From positions 1 through 64,000 of the forward strand of contig JAVVDU010000011.1 of NCBI GenBank assembly GCA_032251515.1: a DNA stretch of 64,000 nt, read 5' to 3'. The notes below the pieces were generated by a model. That model was not told the DNA's origin. It was given only the letters and a program-made list of their open reading frames with translations, and made no database searches. The position numbers were made by a program, and so were the translations under genes. Origin of the DNA: Carthagonibacter sp032251515 (GTDB lineage: Bacteria > Gemmatimonadota > Gemmatimonadetes > Palauibacterales > Palauibacteraceae). This document shows, piece after piece, positions 1-8,342 of the stretch. The first letter of the stretch is position 1; every line of letters starts with the position of its first letter.

Positions 1-163
1 CGTCCCGGCCCGCGAGCTCGGCGTGCCGCGCCCGCTTCAGGGCCACGTCGTAGTAGGGGTTGAAGTTGTCCACGCCCACCACCGCGTCGCCCCGCTCCAG
101 CAGGCGGCGCGCCACGTGGAACCCGATGAACCCGGCGGTGCCCGTCACGAGTGTGCGGCTCAC
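1..163 (-). CDS. NAD-dependent sugar-nucleotide epimerase, N-terminal fragment
   Basis: Only the first 54 codons are inside the window; the gene runs off the left edge. The fragment shows the start of a Rossmann fold (LVTGTAGFIGFHVARRLL, the glycine-rich NAD loop), then the acidic end of strand 2 in GVDNFNPYYD. The NPYYDVALKRAR stretch is typical of UDP-glucuronate 4-epimerases (CapI type), which supply galacturonate for surface polysaccharide. The start is GTG at 163-161, preceded by a GGGGAG ribosome binding site. It lies 28 bases downstream of lptG on the same strand, so it is probably the last known gene of an lptF-lptG-epimerase operon. Substrate is an inference from the short motif only. 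Confidence 0.8.
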   Translation of the reverse strand, partial: MSRTLVTGTAGFIGFHVARRLLERGDAVVGVDNFNPYYDVALKRARHAELAGRD

Positions 164-191
164 GAAGACTCCCCGTGCGTGTCGAATGACC

Positions 192-1283
192 TCAGGTGCG
201 GACCTTCGCCATCAGGACGAGGCCCGCGGCGAGAAACAGGCCGTTCGGCAGCCACGCGGCCGCCGTGACCGGCAGGATCCCGGAGGCGCCCATCGCCTGC
301 GCGACCCGGATCAGGACGAGCATCACGATCGTGGTCGCCAGGGCGATCCCGATCGACAGCGAGGCGCCGCCGCGGCGCGACGAGGTGGCCAGCGGCACCC
401 CGAACAGGACGATCACCAGGCAACTGAACGGGAAGGCGATCTTCATCTGCCGCTCCACCCGCAGCTTGCCGGTGCGGGCCCCCGACCTTTCCAGCGCCTC
501 GATGTACTCGCCCAGCTCGGTGTAGCCCATCTCCTCCTCGCCCTTGGCGCGGGCCAGCAGCTCGGTGGGCGTCTCGGTGAACGAACGCTGGCGCAGCTCG
601 GCGAACCGGAACTCTGCCGTCTGGTCGCGCGACGGGAAGAAGCGGATCCGCCCCTCCTCCATCACCCAGCGGCCCGTCTCGGGATCCCAGCGCGCCCGCC
701 CGGCCGTCGCGTCGTAGGCGTGCAGCCGGCCCGCCTGCGCCTGCTCCTCCGAGCCCTCCCGCGCGATGCGGATCTCGCTGATCTCGCCCCGGCCGCTGGA
801 CAGGCGCCGCACGTAGTACCAGCGTCCGCCCTCGCCCCGGTACACGAACGAGGTGCGCACTCCCTCGCGCTGGCTGCGCGTCTCGCCCAGGGCGTCGGCG
901 CTGCGCCGGTTCATCTCCGGTACGACCTCGGTGAGGGCGAGGGCCAGGAGGCTGATCGCGGCGCCCGCCAGCAGGATCGGCCGCACGATGCGGTGGAAGC
1001 TGATCCCGCCCGCCTTCGCCGCGCTGATCTCGAACCGCCGCGTCATCGCCGACACGGTGAACACCGCCGCCAGCAGTGCCGCGATCGGGAAGGAGAGCAG
1101 CATCTGGTACGGCACCTGGAAGAGGTAGTGCAGGAAGACGCTGCCGCGGGTCAGCTCGTCGGCGATGTACGTGTCGATCTGCTCGGTGAGGTCGATGAGG
1201 ATGAACACGAACGGCACGCCGAGCACGCAGATCGCGAAGATCCGCACGAACTGCCGCAGCACGTACCGGTCCAGCGTCTTCAC
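192..1283 (-). CDS. lptG: LptG-like permease (YjgP/YjgQ family), LPS export ABC transporter
   Basis: This 363-aa protein is an integral membrane subunit of the LptBFG transporter, which extracts LPS from the inner membrane and feeds the LptC-LptA bridge. N-terminal membrane segments occupy about residues 10-115. A soluble periplasmic jellyroll region follows (about 120-260), then three C-terminal segments, the last ending with LVLMAKVRT. The motif SAAKAGGISFHRIVRP is the usual cytoplasmic coupling loop of this family. The GTG start (1283-1281) overlaps the stop of the preceding lptF-like gene by 4 bases, a translational coupling arrangement. LptF and LptG are paralogs; the G label follows the usual gene order only. 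The ATPase LptB is not in this window. Confidence 0.88.
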   Translation of the reverse strand: MKTLDRYVLRQFVRIFAICVLGVPFVFILIDLTEQIDTYIADELTRGSVFLHYLFQVPYQMLLSFPIAALLAAVFTVSAMTRRFEISAAKAGGISFHRIVRPILLAGAAISLLALALTEVVPEMNRRSADALGETRSQREGVRTSFVYRGEGGRWYYVRRLSSGRGEISEIRIAREGSEEQAQAGRLHAYDATAGRARWDPETGRWVMEEGRIRFFPSRDQTAEFRFAELRQRSFTETPTELLARAKGEEEMGYTELGEYIEALERSGARTGKLRVERQMKIAFPFSCLVIVLFGVPLATSSRRGGASLSIGIALATTIVMLVLIRVAQAMGASGILPVTAAAWLPNGLFLAAGLVLMAKVRT

Positions 1284-2599
1284 CCGCCCGCCCTCCGGGC
1301 CCGCAGGAACGCGCCGACGCCGATGAGCAGGAACAGGATGTTGGGCGACCACATGGCCCAGAACGGTGAGGCGATGCGGTTGTCGGCCAGGTGCTCGCCG
1401 CCGATCAGGGCCACGTAGTAGGCGCAGAACACCACCAGGCTCACCCCCACCACCAGCCCGATGCCCGCCCGCCGGTACCGCACGGCCACCGGCGCGCCGA
1501 TGATCACGAACACGATGCACGCGGCGGGGATGGAGTACTTCTTCCAGATCTCCACCTCGTAGCGGTCGGCGTCCGACAGGTACTGCTCGGCCGACAGCGC
1601 CTGGGTGCGGAAGCTGGCCGCGGCCGCCTGGGGCGAGCTGATCCGCCGCCCGGTGCGCCAGCCCTCGAGGGTGGCCTCGGCCGAGTCGGGGGGCACCGTG
1701 TCCGGCGCCAGGCCCGCCAGCACCGACTGCGCCCACGCCACCGCCGTGCCCCGGCTGCTCGCGGCGGACCGCGCGGCCCGCTCGCGGCTGAACTCGACCC
1801 GCGCCGCCATCGAGTCGATCGGCAGCTCGCGGTCGCCGCGCACGCCGCGCCGGCCCCGGTCGAGCGCCGTGGCCACCTGCGGGACGCGCAGGTAGTTGCG
1901 GGCGAACCAGGTGCGCTGGAACTGGTCCGGGCTGCGCGCCGAGGCCTCGTGGATCACCCCGTCGTACAGGGTGAGGTAGAGGTCCTCTCCCTCCTCGCCC
2001 GTCTGCAGGGCCATGCGCGCGCTGTCGGCGTAGATTACCCGCTCGGCCGCCGGGTCGGCCACGTCGAGGATCTGCACGTCCACCAGCAGGTCGCGCGCCT
2101 GCTCCTTCCGCTGCGCCAGCAGGAACAGCTTCTTCTCGGCGATCTCGTTCATCTCGCGCTCGCGCAGCGCGAAGGTGGGCGACTTGCGGGCGATGCTCTG
2201 CAGGAGCAGGGACAACTTGTGGTTCGAGTCCGGCAGGATCGTGTCGTTGAACCGGACCATCCCGACCGCGAGGACGGCCCCCGCGAAGACGACGGGCAGG
2301 GTGAGCCGCGCCAGGCTCACCCCGCTCGCCTTCATCGCCGTGATCTCGTTGTCGCCGGCCAGCCGGTTGAACGCGTACAGGACCGCCACGAGCACGGCCA
2401 TCGGCACGATCATCGCCAGGATGAAGGGGATCGAGTAGAAGAACACCTCCACCACGACCCTGGCGCCGAGCCCCTTGCCCACGAGCTGGGGGAAGCGCTT
2501 GGCCACCTGGTCGAGCAGCATCAGCGCGGTCAGCGTCACCACCGCGAAGCTGAACGGCGCGATGAGCTGCCGCAGGATGTATCGAGTCAGGATCCGCAC
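1280..2599 (-). CDS. lptF: LptF-like permease (YjgP/YjgQ family), LPS export ABC transporter
   Basis: A 439-aa inner-membrane protein, the partner of the following gene in the LPS extraction transporter. It has three N-terminal membrane segments (about residues 12-115) and a long periplasmic domain, about 120-330. Three C-terminal segments start near YSIPAACIVFVIIGAPVAV. The loop TAMKASGVSLARL is the family coupling-helix signature. The GTG start at 2599-2597 is supported by GGGGAG eight bases upstream; the reading frame continues open for about 80 codons further upstream, but that stretch has no family similarity and overlaps the divergent glycosyltransferase. A TATGTT hexamer on this strand at 2695-2690 is a possible -10. 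The periplasmic domain is somewhat longer than in LptG. Confidence 0.88.
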   Translation of the reverse strand: MRILTRYILRQLIAPFSFAVVTLTALMLLDQVAKRFPQLVGKGLGARVVVEVFFYSIPFILAMIVPMAVLVAVLYAFNRLAGDNEITAMKASGVSLARLTLPVVFAGAVLAVGMVRFNDTILPDSNHKLSLLLQSIARKSPTFALREREMNEIAEKKLFLLAQRKEQARDLLVDVQILDVADPAAERVIYADSARMALQTGEEGEDLYLTLYDGVIHEASARSPDQFQRTWFARNYLRVPQVATALDRGRRGVRGDRELPIDSMAARVEFSRERAARSAASSRGTAVAWAQSVLAGLAPDTVPPDSAEATLEGWRTGRRISSPQAAAASFRTQALSAEQYLSDADRYEVEIWKKYSIPAACIVFVIIGAPVAVRYRRAGIGLVVGVSLVVFCAYYVALIGGEHLADNRIASPFWAMWSPNILFLLIGVGAFLRARRAGG

Positions 2600-2665
2600 G
2601 TCCGCTCCCCGGCCGCTCCCCGGCGGGCCGTCCCCGCCGCGGTCCCCGTTCCGCCGTGCCCCCGT

Positions 2666-2695
2666 TTGACAGGGGGTGTCCGCGGTCGGAACATA
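2666..2695 (+). promoter_or_regulatory. Candidate divergent promoter between lptF and the GT9 gene
   Basis: On the plus strand a perfect TTGACA (2666-2671) is followed after 18 bases by AACATA (2690-2695), a poor -10 that ends 7 bases before the ATG of the GT9 gene. The same six bases read TATGTT on the minus strand, a good -10 for lptF with an approximately 85-base leader. The two promoters would therefore overlap. No experimental support; strength of the plus-strand -10 is doubtful. Confidence 0.35.
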
Positions 2696-2702
2696 CCCGG
2701 CC

Positions 2703-3836
2703 ATGGCCCGTTTGGCTCCCTCCGCGCCGCCCCGCTCCGTGGCCATCGTGCTCCTCAGCGCGATCGGCGACGTGGTGCGCGGCATGCCCGTGGCGACCTC
2801 CCTGCGCCGCGCCTGGCCGGAGGCGCGCATCCACTGGTGCATCCAGCCCGCCGCGCACGCCCTGGTGGCTCCGCACCCCGCCGTGGACGCCTTCCACGTG
2901 CTGGACCGGCGGCGCGGCGCGCGCGGGCTGGCCGGCCTGCGGGCCGGGCTGGCGGGGGAGTCGTTCGACGTGGCGCTCGGCCTGCAGACCTACCTGAAGG
3001 CGGGGCTGGTGCTCGGCCTGCTGCCGGCCCGCCGCAAGATCGGGTTCGACCGGGCGCGGGCCCGCGACGCCCAGTGGCTGTTCGCCCGCGAACGGATCCC
3101 CGCGCGCCCTCCCGTCCACGTCCAGGACCAGTACTTCGAGTTCCTGGAGCACCTCGGGGTGCCGCCCGTGCCGGCGTGGGAGTTCGCGTTCTCCGAGGCC
3201 GAGCGGGCGGCGGCGCGCGCCTTCTTCGGGCGCCTGGACCGACCCGCGCTGGCCGTCGTCCTGCGCACCACGCGCCGCGTGAAGGACTGGCCGCTGGAGC
3301 GCTGGGCCCGCCTGCTCGAGATCGCCGAGTCCGACCTCGGCCTGCGGCCGGTGGTCGTGGGCAGCGGGGCGGAGGCCGAGCGCGCCGCCGCCCGCGAGGT
3401 GGTCGCCCGCACCCGCGCCCGTCCCCGCGTCGAGCTCGCCTGGGACCTGCGCCGCCTCGCCTGGCTGCTGGACGGGGCCGCCGCCGTCGTCGCCCCCGAC
3501 ACGGGTCCCTACCACGTGGCCGTGGCGCTCGGAACCCCTTCGGTGGGCCTGTTCGGGGCCACCGACCCGAAGCGCGTCGGTCCCTGGGGGCGGTTCGAGC
3601 ACCTGGTGGTCGACGCGTTCACGCGGCCCGGCGAGACGGACCCCACGCCCGGGATGCGTCCGGGGAACATGGAGCGCATCGGGGTGGATCAGGTGGCGGA
3701 GGCGCTGGAGAGGGCGCTGCGGACGCCGCGGGCGGGGTCCGTGGCCGGGGGCGGTCCCGCCGGCCCGGCGCGGCCCGCCGGCCCGGCGCGGTCCGGGCGG
3801 CCGGATGCTGTCGGCCCGCCGCCGCCCGGCCTATGA
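2703..3836 (+). CDS. Glycosyltransferase family 9 (heptosyltransferase-like)
   Basis: A 377-aa GT-B enzyme of the ADP-heptose:LPS heptosyltransferase family, which adds heptose to the inner core on the cytoplasmic face. The N-terminus AIVLLSAIGDVVRGMP (about residues 14-29) is the family's SSIGD motif in a variant form. The C-terminal donor site shows VAPDTGPYHVAVALGTPSVGLFG with the conserved D-T-G-x-x-H. The last 30 residues are a Gly/Ala/Pro/Arg-rich tail of no recognisable function. I chose ATG 2703. An in-frame GTG at 2676 would add nine residues, but no Shine-Dalgarno sequence sits before either, and the -10 element near 2690 suggests a nearly leaderless transcript. Which heptosyltransferase it is cannot be decided. 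Confidence 0.85.
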   Translation: MARLAPSAPPRSVAIVLLSAIGDVVRGMPVATSLRRAWPEARIHWCIQPAAHALVAPHPAVDAFHVLDRRRGARGLAGLRAGLAGESFDVALGLQTYLKAGLVLGLLPARRKIGFDRARARDAQWLFARERIPARPPVHVQDQYFEFLEHLGVPPVPAWEFAFSEAERAAARAFFGRLDRPALAVVLRTTRRVKDWPLERWARLLEIAESDLGLRPVVVGSGAEAERAAAREVVARTRARPRVELAWDLRRLAWLLDGAAAVVAPDTGPYHVAVALGTPSVGLFGATDPKRVGPWGRFEHLVVDAFTRPGETDPTPGMRPGNMERIGVDQVAEALERALRTPRAGSVAGGGPAGPARPAGPARSGRPDAVGPPPPGL

Positions 3837-3837
3837 T
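3809..3837 (+). promoter_or_regulatory. Candidate promoter for the PorX-like gene
   Basis: TGTCGG (3809-3814), a 17-base spacer and TATGAT (3832-3837) lie at the end of the GT9 gene, about 38 bases before the GTG start of the PorX-like regulator. The -10 is good; the -35 is weak. Confidence 0.35.
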
Positions 3838-3874
3838 GCGCGCCGCGGGGGGACACGGAGCGGAGGGGGGCACG

Positions 3875-5479
3875 GTGGCGGACACGGTGGCGGACACGGC
3901 GGACACGACGGACAAGGTGGCGAACAAGGGGCGGATCCTCTGGGTCGACGACGAGGTCGACCTCCTGCGGCCGCACACGATCCTGCTGATGCGCGAGGGC
4001 TACCACGTCGACGCCGTGATGAACGGCAACGACGCGCTGGAGCTCCTCGACCGCGAGAGCTACGACCTCGTCCTGCTGGACGAGCAGATGCCCGGCCTGT
4101 CCGGGATCGACGTGCTCACCGCGCTGCGCGCCACCGGCCGCGGCCTGCCCGTGGTGATGATCACCAAGAGCGAGGCGGACGACACGCTGCACGAGGCGAT
4201 CGGGCGGCGCGCCGACGACTACATCGTCAAGCCCACCAGCCCCCGCCAGGTCCTGTCGGTGGTGACCCGCATCCTCGCCGGGCCGCGGCTGCGCCACGAG
4301 CGGATCGCCCAGGACTTCACCCGCCGGTTCGGCGAGCTGCGCGACGAGATCGGGCGGGCCGGGTCGTGGCGCGACTACGCCCGCCTCCACTCCGAGCTGG
4401 TGGACTGGGAACTCGGCCTCGAACGGGCCGGCGAGACGGACATGCAGGAGATCCTGCGCGCCCTGCAGTCCGATGTGCGGCGCGAGTACTGCGAGCTGGT
4501 GGCGCGGGAGTACCCCGACTGGACGCACGAGGGCGGCGAATCCGGCCCGCCCCTGTCGGTGGACGTGATGCGGCGCTTCCTCGGTCCCCTGCTCGAGCAC
4601 GAGGCCGGCTGCATGCTCGTGGTGTTCGACTGCCTGCGGCTCGACCAGTGGCGGGCCATGCGCCCCCTGCTGGAGGACGTGTTCGACGTGGAGGAGACCC
4701 TGTACTCGTCCATCCTCCCCACCGCCACCGCCTTCTCGCGCAACGCGATCTTCTCCGGGCTGTTCCCCGACGAGATCGAGGAGCGGCGGCCCGGCTGGTA
4801 CGAGTCCGGCTCCGAGGAGGGGTACAACAAGTTCGAGGACGAGCTGTTCGCGACGCACGTGCGCGAGCTGGCGGGCGCGGACGTGCCCACCCACTACGAG
4901 AAGGTGTTCGGGGCGGAGCAGGGGGACGACCTGCTGCGGCGCCTCCCCGGCTGGCTGAGCCGCCGTGCCGCCACGGCCGTGGTGTTCGGGTTCGTCGACC
5001 TGCTGACCCACGGGCGCTCGGAGTCGCACCTGATCTGGGAGGTGGCGCGCGACGCCGCCGCCCTGCGCTCCCTGACCGTCACCTGGTTCGAGCGTTCGCC
5101 CGCCTTCGCCGCGCTGCGCGAAGCGGCCCGGCGCGGCGTGCCCGTGCTCCTCACCACCGACCACGGGTCCATCCACTGCAACCGCGGCGCGGTGATCTAC
5201 GCGAAGCGCGACGCCACGGCGAACCTGCGCTACAAGTTCGGGCGCGACCTGCGGGTCGAGGCGCCCTCGGCCGTCCTGATCACCGACGACCCCGACGCGC
5301 TGCGGCTCCCGCCGCGCGGCTACGGCAACCGCTACGCCCTGTGCCTCGAGGACCACTACTTCGTGTATCCCACGAAGCTGCGGGAGTACCAGGGCCGCTA
5401 CCGCGACAGCTTCCTGCACGGCGGGGTGAGCCCCGAGGAGATGATCCTGCCGGCGGCGCTCCTGACGCCCCGCACCTGA
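3875..5479 (+). CDS. PorX-like response regulator with PglZ/alkaline-phosphatase effector domain
   Basis: A 534-aa protein with an N-terminal CheY-like receiver: acidic pair D25-D26, phospho-acceptor D69 in VLLDEQMPG, T97 and K119. A linker of about 80 residues leads to a PglZ-type alkaline phosphatase superfamily domain, with VVFDCLRLDQW near residue 250, TATAFSRNAIFSG, FVDLLTHG and the metal-site TTDHGSIHCN. In Bacteroidota, PorX controls and energises type IX secretion and hydrolyses (oligo)nucleotides with zinc. Whether this copy does so is unknown. GTG 3875 is chosen because GGAGGGGGG stands at 3862-3870. ATG codons at 3833 and 3836 are in frame but lie over the -10 and lack a binding site. 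No sensor kinase (PorY) is nearby. The next gene is an MsbA-like exporter 13 bases downstream. Confidence 0.88.
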   Translation: MADTVADTADTTDKVANKGRILWVDDEVDLLRPHTILLMREGYHVDAVMNGNDALELLDRESYDLVLLDEQMPGLSGIDVLTALRATGRGLPVVMITKSEADDTLHEAIGRRADDYIVKPTSPRQVLSVVTRILAGPRLRHERIAQDFTRRFGELRDEIGRAGSWRDYARLHSELVDWELGLERAGETDMQEILRALQSDVRREYCELVAREYPDWTHEGGESGPPLSVDVMRRFLGPLLEHEAGCMLVVFDCLRLDQWRAMRPLLEDVFDVEETLYSSILPTATAFSRNAIFSGLFPDEIEERRPGWYESGSEEGYNKFEDELFATHVRELAGADVPTHYEKVFGAEQGDDLLRRLPGWLSRRAATAVVFGFVDLLTHGRSESHLIWEVARDAAALRSLTVTWFERSPAFAALREAARRGVPVLLTTDHGSIHCNRGAVIYAKRDATANLRYKFGRDLRVEAPSAVLITDDPDALRLPPRGYGNRYALCLEDHYFVYPTKLREYQGRYRDSFLHGGVSPEEMILPAALLTPRT

Positions 5480-5492
5480 GGCGCGGAGGGCG

Positions 5493-7427
5493 ATGAGCGG
5501 CGGCCGGCGCGCGGGGCCCGGCCGGGAGCGGGGGCCGGCGGTGCGGCTCGCCGCCTTCCTGCGCCCCTTCGCGGGACCGTTCGCCGTCAGCCTCGTCCTG
5601 ACCGTCGTGTCGGCGGGGTTCGACGTGTTCAGCCTCGTGCTGGTCATCCCCCTCCTGCAGGCCCTGTTCGGCGCCGGGCCGGTGCTCGGCGGGGCGGGGG
5701 CGAGCGCCGTGGAGCGCCTCCTCGACTCGGTGGCCGGCGAGCTGATCCGGGCCGCCGGGCCCCTCGACACTCTGCGCAACGTGTGCGTCCTCATCCTCGC
5801 CGCCATCCTGCTCAAGAACGCGGCGATCGTGGGGTCGAAGTACTTCGCCGTGCGGGTGCGCGAGGGAGTGGAGAGGGACCTGCGCGAGGCCGTGTTCGGC
5901 CACCTGCAGCGCCTGCCGCTCGCCTGGTACGGGCGGGCGCGCACCGGGCAGGTGCTGGCGCGGGTGCTGGCCGACACCAAGCAGGCGCGCGAGGTGGTCA
6001 GCTACGCCCTGCTGGACCTGTTCCGGAAGATCGCCACCACCGTGGCCTACGGGGCGGCGCTCGTCTTCCTGTCGTGGCGGCTCTCGCTGCTCGCGCTGGC
6101 CCTCGCGCCGCTGCTCGCGTTCGGGATCGCCCCCCTGCTGCGCCGCCTGCGGCACGGGTTCCGGCGGGCGTTCGACGAGCAGGGCGAGCTGCTGTCGGTG
6201 GTGCAGGAGGCGGTGAGCGGGATCCGGCTCGTGAAGGCCTCCGGCGCCGAGGCGCACGAGCGGGAGCGGTTCCGCGCGCGTTCGCGCCGCTACGAGCGCC
6301 GCATGGTCCGCACCGGCGCGCTGTCGGGGCTCGCCGCGCCGCTCTCCGAGACCCTGTCCTCGGTGGTGGCCGTCCTGCTGGTGTGGCTCGGGGCGCGCAT
6401 GGTGCTGGTGGACGCCACCCTGCAGCCCGAGCAGTTCCTCGCCTTCGTGACCATCGCCCTGCAGCTCATCTCTCCCGTGAAGGCGATCGCCGACTTCCCG
6501 TCGCGCCTCCAGGGCTCGGTGGCCGCCGCCGAGCGCCTGTTCGAGGTGCTGGACGAGCCGGCCGAGCCGGCCTCCGGGGCCCGGCGGGCCGCGCCGCCCC
6601 GCGACGGGATCCGGCTGGAGGGCGTGGAGTTCGCCTACGAGCCCGGCCGGCCGGTGCTGCGCGACATCGATCTCGAGGCGCGTCCCGGGCGGGTCGTGGC
6701 TCTCGTGGGCCCGTCCGGCTCCGGCAAGAGCACCCTCGTCGATCTCCTGCCGCGGTTCATCGAGCCCACCGCCGGGCGGGTGCTCCTCGACGGCACGGAC
6801 CTGCGGGAGTTCGACCTGCGCTCCCTGCGCGCCCTGTTCGGGATCGTGAGCCAGGAGACGGTGATCTTCCACGACACGGTGCGCGCGAACATCGCGTACG
6901 GCGACCCGGTGCGCAGCGACGACGAGGTCCGCGCCGCGGCCCGCGCCGCCCACGCCCTCGCGTTCGTCGAGGCGCTGCCCGCGGGGCTCGACACGCCGCT
7001 CGGCGACCGCGGGGTGCGGCTGTCCGGCGGGCAGCGCCAGCGGATCGGCATCGCCCGCGCCGTGCTGCGCGACCCGCCCGTCCTCATCCTGGACGAGGCC
7101 ACCTCGTCGCTCGACACGGAGTCGGAGCAGGAGATCCAGCGCGCCCTGGCCGGCCTGTTCCGCGGGCGCACCGTGTTCGTCATCGCGCACCGGCTGTCCA
7201 CCGTGCACGGGGCCGACGAGATCGTGGTGCTCGAGGAGGGGCGGATCGTGGAGCGGGGCACGCACGCCGGGCTGCACGCGCGCGGCGGCGCGTACCGGCG
7301 GCTGCACGACCTGCAGTTCGCGGCGCCGGGCGTCGCGTCGGACGCGAGGCCGGACCGGGCGGCCGGCGCGACGTCCGGCGCGGCGCCGGGTCAGGCGGCC
7401 GGCACGGGCCCCGGCGCCGCCTCGTAG
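5493..7427 (+). CDS. MsbA-like ABC transporter (fused permease-ATPase)
   Basis: A 644-aa half-transporter. The N-terminal ABC_membrane domain (about residues 20-330) has six hydrophobic segments. The nucleotide-binding domain carries Walker A GPSGSGKST near residue 404, signature LSGGQRQR, Walker B VLILDEATSSLD and the H-loop IAHRLST. Exporters of this type flip lipid A-core, phospholipids or glycolipids across the inner membrane. Its position between a heptosyltransferase and a Kdo kinase favours an LPS-related substrate. Start ATG 5493 follows GGAGGG and lies 13 bases after the PorX-like gene, so the two may be co-transcribed. The last 35 residues are a low-complexity Ala/Gly/Pro tail, which overlaps the 3' end of the convergent kdkA by 37 bases. 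Confidence 0.88.
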   Translation: MSGGRRAGPGRERGPAVRLAAFLRPFAGPFAVSLVLTVVSAGFDVFSLVLVIPLLQALFGAGPVLGGAGASAVERLLDSVAGELIRAAGPLDTLRNVCVLILAAILLKNAAIVGSKYFAVRVREGVERDLREAVFGHLQRLPLAWYGRARTGQVLARVLADTKQAREVVSYALLDLFRKIATTVAYGAALVFLSWRLSLLALALAPLLAFGIAPLLRRLRHGFRRAFDEQGELLSVVQEAVSGIRLVKASGAEAHERERFRARSRRYERRMVRTGALSGLAAPLSETLSSVVAVLLVWLGARMVLVDATLQPEQFLAFVTIALQLISPVKAIADFPSRLQGSVAAAERLFEVLDEPAEPASGARRAAPPRDGIRLEGVEFAYEPGRPVLRDIDLEARPGRVVALVGPSGSGKSTLVDLLPRFIEPTAGRVLLDGTDLREFDLRSLRALFGIVSQETVIFHDTVRANIAYGDPVRSDDEVRAAARAAHALAFVEALPAGLDTPLGDRGVRLSGGQRQRIGIARAVLRDPPVLILDEATSSLDTESEQEIQRALAGLFRGRTVFVIAHRLSTVHGADEIVVLEEGRIVERGTHAGLHARGGAYRRLHDLQFAAPGVASDARPDRAAGATSGAAPGQAAGTGPGAAS

Positions 7428-8206
7428 CCCGCCCGCAGCGCCGGCAGCGACGAGACGGCCGCCGCCAGGCCGAGGCGGCGCAGCGAGCGCTCGAGGCGGG
7501 CCAGGTTCGCCTCCGCCGCGGCGCCTCGCACTCCGCCGGCCACGAAGCGGCCCCGGTCCCAGTCGATGACCAGCGGCCCGAGCCCCGCGCGCCCCGTGGG
7601 GACGAGGACGTTCCAGGCGTTCAGGTCCGCATGCCGTCCCCCCGCCTCGTGCACGCGCCGCACCGCGCGGCCGATCTGCTCGAGGCGGGCCGCGGCCCGG
7701 CCGGGGCGGGCGCCGCGCAGCACGAGGGCGGCGGGCGAGAAGCCGGCGGCGCGGCGGCTCACCAGGGCGGCGGCGTACGCGGGGCCGGGGCCGATCCGCG
7801 TCTGCACGGCGGCCAGCACCTCGGGCACCGGGGCGCCGGCCAGCCGCAGGCGCTCGGTCAGGGCCAGCTCGTCGAGCGCCCGGTCGCCGCGCAGGTAGCG
7901 GCGCCGGTTCACCCGCCGCAGCCAGCCGCCCCGGCGGAACGGCCGCACCACCACCTCGCCCAGCGCGCCGGCCGGCAGCAGGAACGCCGCGCCCCGGCCG
8001 CCGGGCGGCCCCGCGGCGCGTACCGCCTCCACCTCGCAGCCCGGGCCGGGGCCCTCGCCCCCGTCGTCTCCCGCCTCCCGCGCGGCGGCCAGCAGGCCGA
8101 GCGCGTCGAACGCGGGGCGGAAGTCGGACCGCACCACCGCCACGGTGCCGGGCACCCGCACGACGTCGAAGCGGCCGCGCAGCGCGGCGGGGAGGGACCA
8201 GGGCAT
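7391..8206 (-). CDS. kdkA: 3-deoxy-D-manno-octulosonic acid kinase (KdkA/WaaP-like)
   Basis: A 271-aa small-molecule kinase of the lipopolysaccharide kinase family. It phosphorylates Kdo or heptose in the LPS inner core on the cytoplasmic side. Visible landmarks are an N-lobe with EVVVRPFRRGGWLRRVNRRRY, where a conserved basic patch lies, the catalytic loop HADLNAWNVLV (HxDLNxxN, as in KdkA), and VIDWDRGR, the metal-binding DxD-like motif. The start ATG 8206-8204 is the first in the open frame. No strong ribosome site is seen. The gene is divergent from the GT4 gene and convergent with the ABC exporter. It strengthens the reading of this region as an LPS-core cluster. Confidence 0.85.
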   Translation of the reverse strand: MPWSLPAALRGRFDVVRVPGTVAVVRSDFRPAFDALGLLAAAREAGDDGGEGPGPGCEVEAVRAAGPPGGRGAAFLLPAGALGEVVVRPFRRGGWLRRVNRRRYLRGDRALDELALTERLRLAGAPVPEVLAAVQTRIGPGPAYAAALVSRRAAGFSPAALVLRGARPGRAAARLEQIGRAVRRVHEAGGRHADLNAWNVLVPTGRAGLGPLVIDWDRGRFVAGGVRGAAAEANLARLERSLRRLGLAAAVSSLPALRAGYEAAPGPVPAA

Positions 8207-8306
8207 GCCCCACGATCGCACATCCTCGGCGCCCCGGGAAAGGGCACGAGGCGGGGCAGGGCTTCCGGCACACCGCGTACGTCCGGCCCGGCCGGGCCGC
8301 CGCGCG

Positions 8307-8336
8307 TTGCCGGACCGGCACGCGCGCGGGTAGGTT
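8307..8336 (+). promoter_or_regulatory. Promoter of GT4 gene, predicted leaderless
   Basis: TTGCCG (8307-8312), an 18-base spacer and TAGGTT (8331-8336) precede the ATG at 8343 by six bases. A start of transcription 6-8 bases after the -10 would fall on the start codon itself. No Shine-Dalgarno sequence exists. The same layout occurs before mlaE (51116). Confidence 0.5.
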
Positions 8337-8342
8337 CCGCGC

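Noticed and set aside
3689..5980. Open frame of 763 codons on the minus strand opposite the PorX-like and ABC genes
   Set aside because: Low-complexity Val/His/Gln/Gly composition and complete overlap with two well-supported genes on the other strand.
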